Part shown: one piece after another, positions 62,901-64,000 of the stretch | How positions within the stretch are numbered: position 1 is the first letter of the stretch | How the letters are laid out: the number at the start of each line of letters is the position of its first letter | DNA from: Calliopsis andreniformis | Lineage: Eukaryota > Arthropoda > Insecta > Hymenoptera > Andrenidae | Direction of reading: 5' to 3' | DNA length: 64,000 nt | Assembly (NCBI RefSeq): GCF_051401765.1 | Contig: NW_027480535.1 | Span: 248,001 to 312,000, forward strand | The notes under the pieces: generated by a model | Databases searched by the model: none | What the model saw: the letters and a program-made list of their open reading frames with translations, nothing else | What the model was told of the DNA's origin: nothing | Position numbers and translations under genes: made by a program

Positions 62901-64000
62901 ATTGAGGATTGAGAATTGAGGATGAGGACTGAGGTTTGAGGATGAGGGCTGAGGGTTGAGGATTGAGGTTTGAGGACTGAGGACTGAGGATTGAGGATTG
63001 AGAATTGAGGATTGAGGATTGAGGATTGAAGATTGAGGATTGGGTATTGAGGATTGAAGAATGAGGATTGAGGCTTGAGAATTGAGGATTGAGGATTGAG
63101 GATTGAAGATTGAATATTGATGATTGAAGGTTGAGGATTGAGGATAGAGGGTTGTGGATTCAGGACGAGGACTGAGGGTTGAGAATTGATGTTTGAGGTC
63201 TGAGGATTGAGGATAGAGGATTGAGAATTGAGGACTGAGGATTGAGGATTGAAGATTGAGGATTGGGTATTGAGGATTGAAGAATGAGGACTGAGGATTG
63301 AGGATTGAGGATTGAGGATTGAAGATTGAGTATTGAGGATTGAAGATTGAGGATTGAGCATTGAGGATTGTGGATTGAGGATTGAGGATTGAGGATTGAG
63401 GATTGAGGATTGAGGATTGAGAATTAAAGATTGAGGATTGAGGATTGAGGATTAAAGGTTGAGCATTGAGGATTGAAGATTGAGGATTGATGATTGAGGA
63501 TTGAGGATTGAGGATTGAGGATTGAGGATTGAGTATTGAAGATTGAGGATTGACGATTGAGGATTGAGGATTGAGGATTGAGGGTTGAGTATTGGGGATT
63601 GAGGATTGAAGATTGAGGATTGAGGATTGAGGATTAATGATTGAGTATTGAGGATTGAAGATTCAGAATTGAGGATTGAGGATTGAACATTGAGGACTGA
63701 GTGTTGAGGGCTGAGTGATGAGAATTGATGTTTGTGGATAGAGATTTGAAGATTGCAGATTGAGTATTGAGTATTGAAACCTGTGAATTGAGGATATTCT
63801 CTTGAGGATTGAGGATTGACAACTGATTGTTGAGGACTGAGGGCTGAAGATTGAGGATTCAGGATTGAGGATTCAGAATTGAGGTTTGAGGACTGAGGAT
63901 TGAGGATTGAGGATTGAGGATTGAGGATTGAGGATTGAGGATTGAAGACTCAGTATTGAGGATTGAAGATTGAGGATTGAGGATTGAGGATTGAGGACTG
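59923..64000 (+). repeat. 5691-bp higher-order unit D, copy 3 (cut by window end)
   Basis: About 4.1 kb of a third copy, running off the window. Offset 5691 holds to 62742 and becomes 5698 at 63634, because copy 3 has five instead of four consecutive GATTGAG monomers near 62829-62868. It also has GATGATT for GAGGATT near 62702. It shares GAATATT near 62654 with copy 2, so copies 2 and 3 are the closer pair at that site. Confidence 0.9.

Larger units (their letters stand above)
1..64000 (+). repeat. Heptanucleotide satellite array, consensus GAGGATT (AATCCTC on the - strand)
   Basis: Seen directly: from first to last base the sequence parses into 7-bp monomers of the form GAGGATT or one-step variants of it, all in the same orientation. 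Common variants are GAAGATT, GAGTATT, GAGAATT, GAGGACT, GATGATT, GAGGTTT, GAGGGTT, GGGTATT, GTGGATT, GAGCATT and CAGGATT. The + strand consensus has no C at all, so C occurs almost only in variant monomers and the GC skew is extreme. Both window ends lie inside the array. Known: long short-monomer satellites with nested higher-order repeats belong to eukaryotic heterochromatin and evolve by unequal exchange and replication slippage. Inference: centromeric, pericentromeric, subtelomeric or sex-chromosome satellite. There is no unique DNA, gene, mobile element or RNA gene in any stretch. The monomer is not a telomere repeat I recognise. Confidence 0.98.

Noticed and set aside
1..64000. CRISPR array
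   Set aside because: Direct repeats are 7 bp and contiguous, with no unique spacers of uniform length, no leader and no cas genes.
1..64000. Telomere repeat tract
   Set aside because: GAGGATT has the G-rich, one-orientation character of telomeres, but it does not match a known telomere repeat such as TTAGGG, TTTAGGG or TCAGG. Kilobase-scale higher-order units and frequent variants are not telomere-like. A subtelomeric place is possible but not shown.
1..64000. Arrays of transcription-factor sites (GGATT/AGATT cores, GGATTA as a reverse TAATCC homeodomain core)
   Set aside because: These 5-6 bp cores arise automatically from the monomer and its variants, so their density carries no evidence of regulation.

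Overview
The whole window is one uninterrupted tandem array of a 7-bp satellite monomer. On the + strand it reads GAGGATT; on the - strand it reads AATCCTC. I find no unique sequence, conventional gene, RNA gene, transposable element or CRISPR array in it. The array runs off both ends of the window, so its true length exceeds 64 kb. A long heptanucleotide satellite with nested higher-order repeats is typical of eukaryotic heterochromatin (centromeric, pericentromeric, subtelomeric or sex-chromosome). The sequence does not identify the organism, and I do not recognise this monomer as a known named satellite.

Monomers differ from consensus mostly by single substitutions: GAAGATT, GAGTATT, GAGAATT, GAGGACT, GATGATT, GAGGTTT, GGGTATT, GTGGATT, GAGCATT, CAGGATT. 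The order of these variants acts as a barcode and shows a mosaic of duplicated blocks. (1) 1-12.6 kb is an older, heterogeneous mosaic: 1-1270 repeats at 3688-4950; 3045-6235 resembles 21797-24987; 6585-8080 repeats at 10790-12285; an 832-bp tandem duplication spans about 7255-8917. (2) 12.6-44 kb holds large higher-order units: 12600-17385 repeats at 19181-23966 (offset 6581); 20510-27080 and 27080-33700 are tandem copies (offset 6570); a third copy lies at about 35640-43180 (offset 9479 from the second). (3) 44-48.5 kb is a mosaic junction with a 258-bp tandem duplication and shared segments from elsewhere. (4) 48.54-64 kb is a clean tandem of a 5691-bp unit (813 x 7 bp): two full copies and about 4.1 kb of a third, almost identical.

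Three strongly diverged landmarks recur. L1 (about 150-200 bp, 32 recognisable copies plus one very diverged) still keeps the 7-bp phase and falls into subfamilies that follow the large-unit lineages. L2 and L3 contain 6-bp monomers that break the 7-bp register.

The many long open frames on the - strand are a consequence of the monomer. AATCCTC repeated has no stop in any frame and encodes the same heptapeptide cycle NPQSSIL in all three frames, while the + strand has a TGA every 21 bp in every frame. I therefore call no coding sequences. Block boundaries below were placed by eye and are good to a few tens of bases; offsets inside blocks were checked at specific anchor positions.
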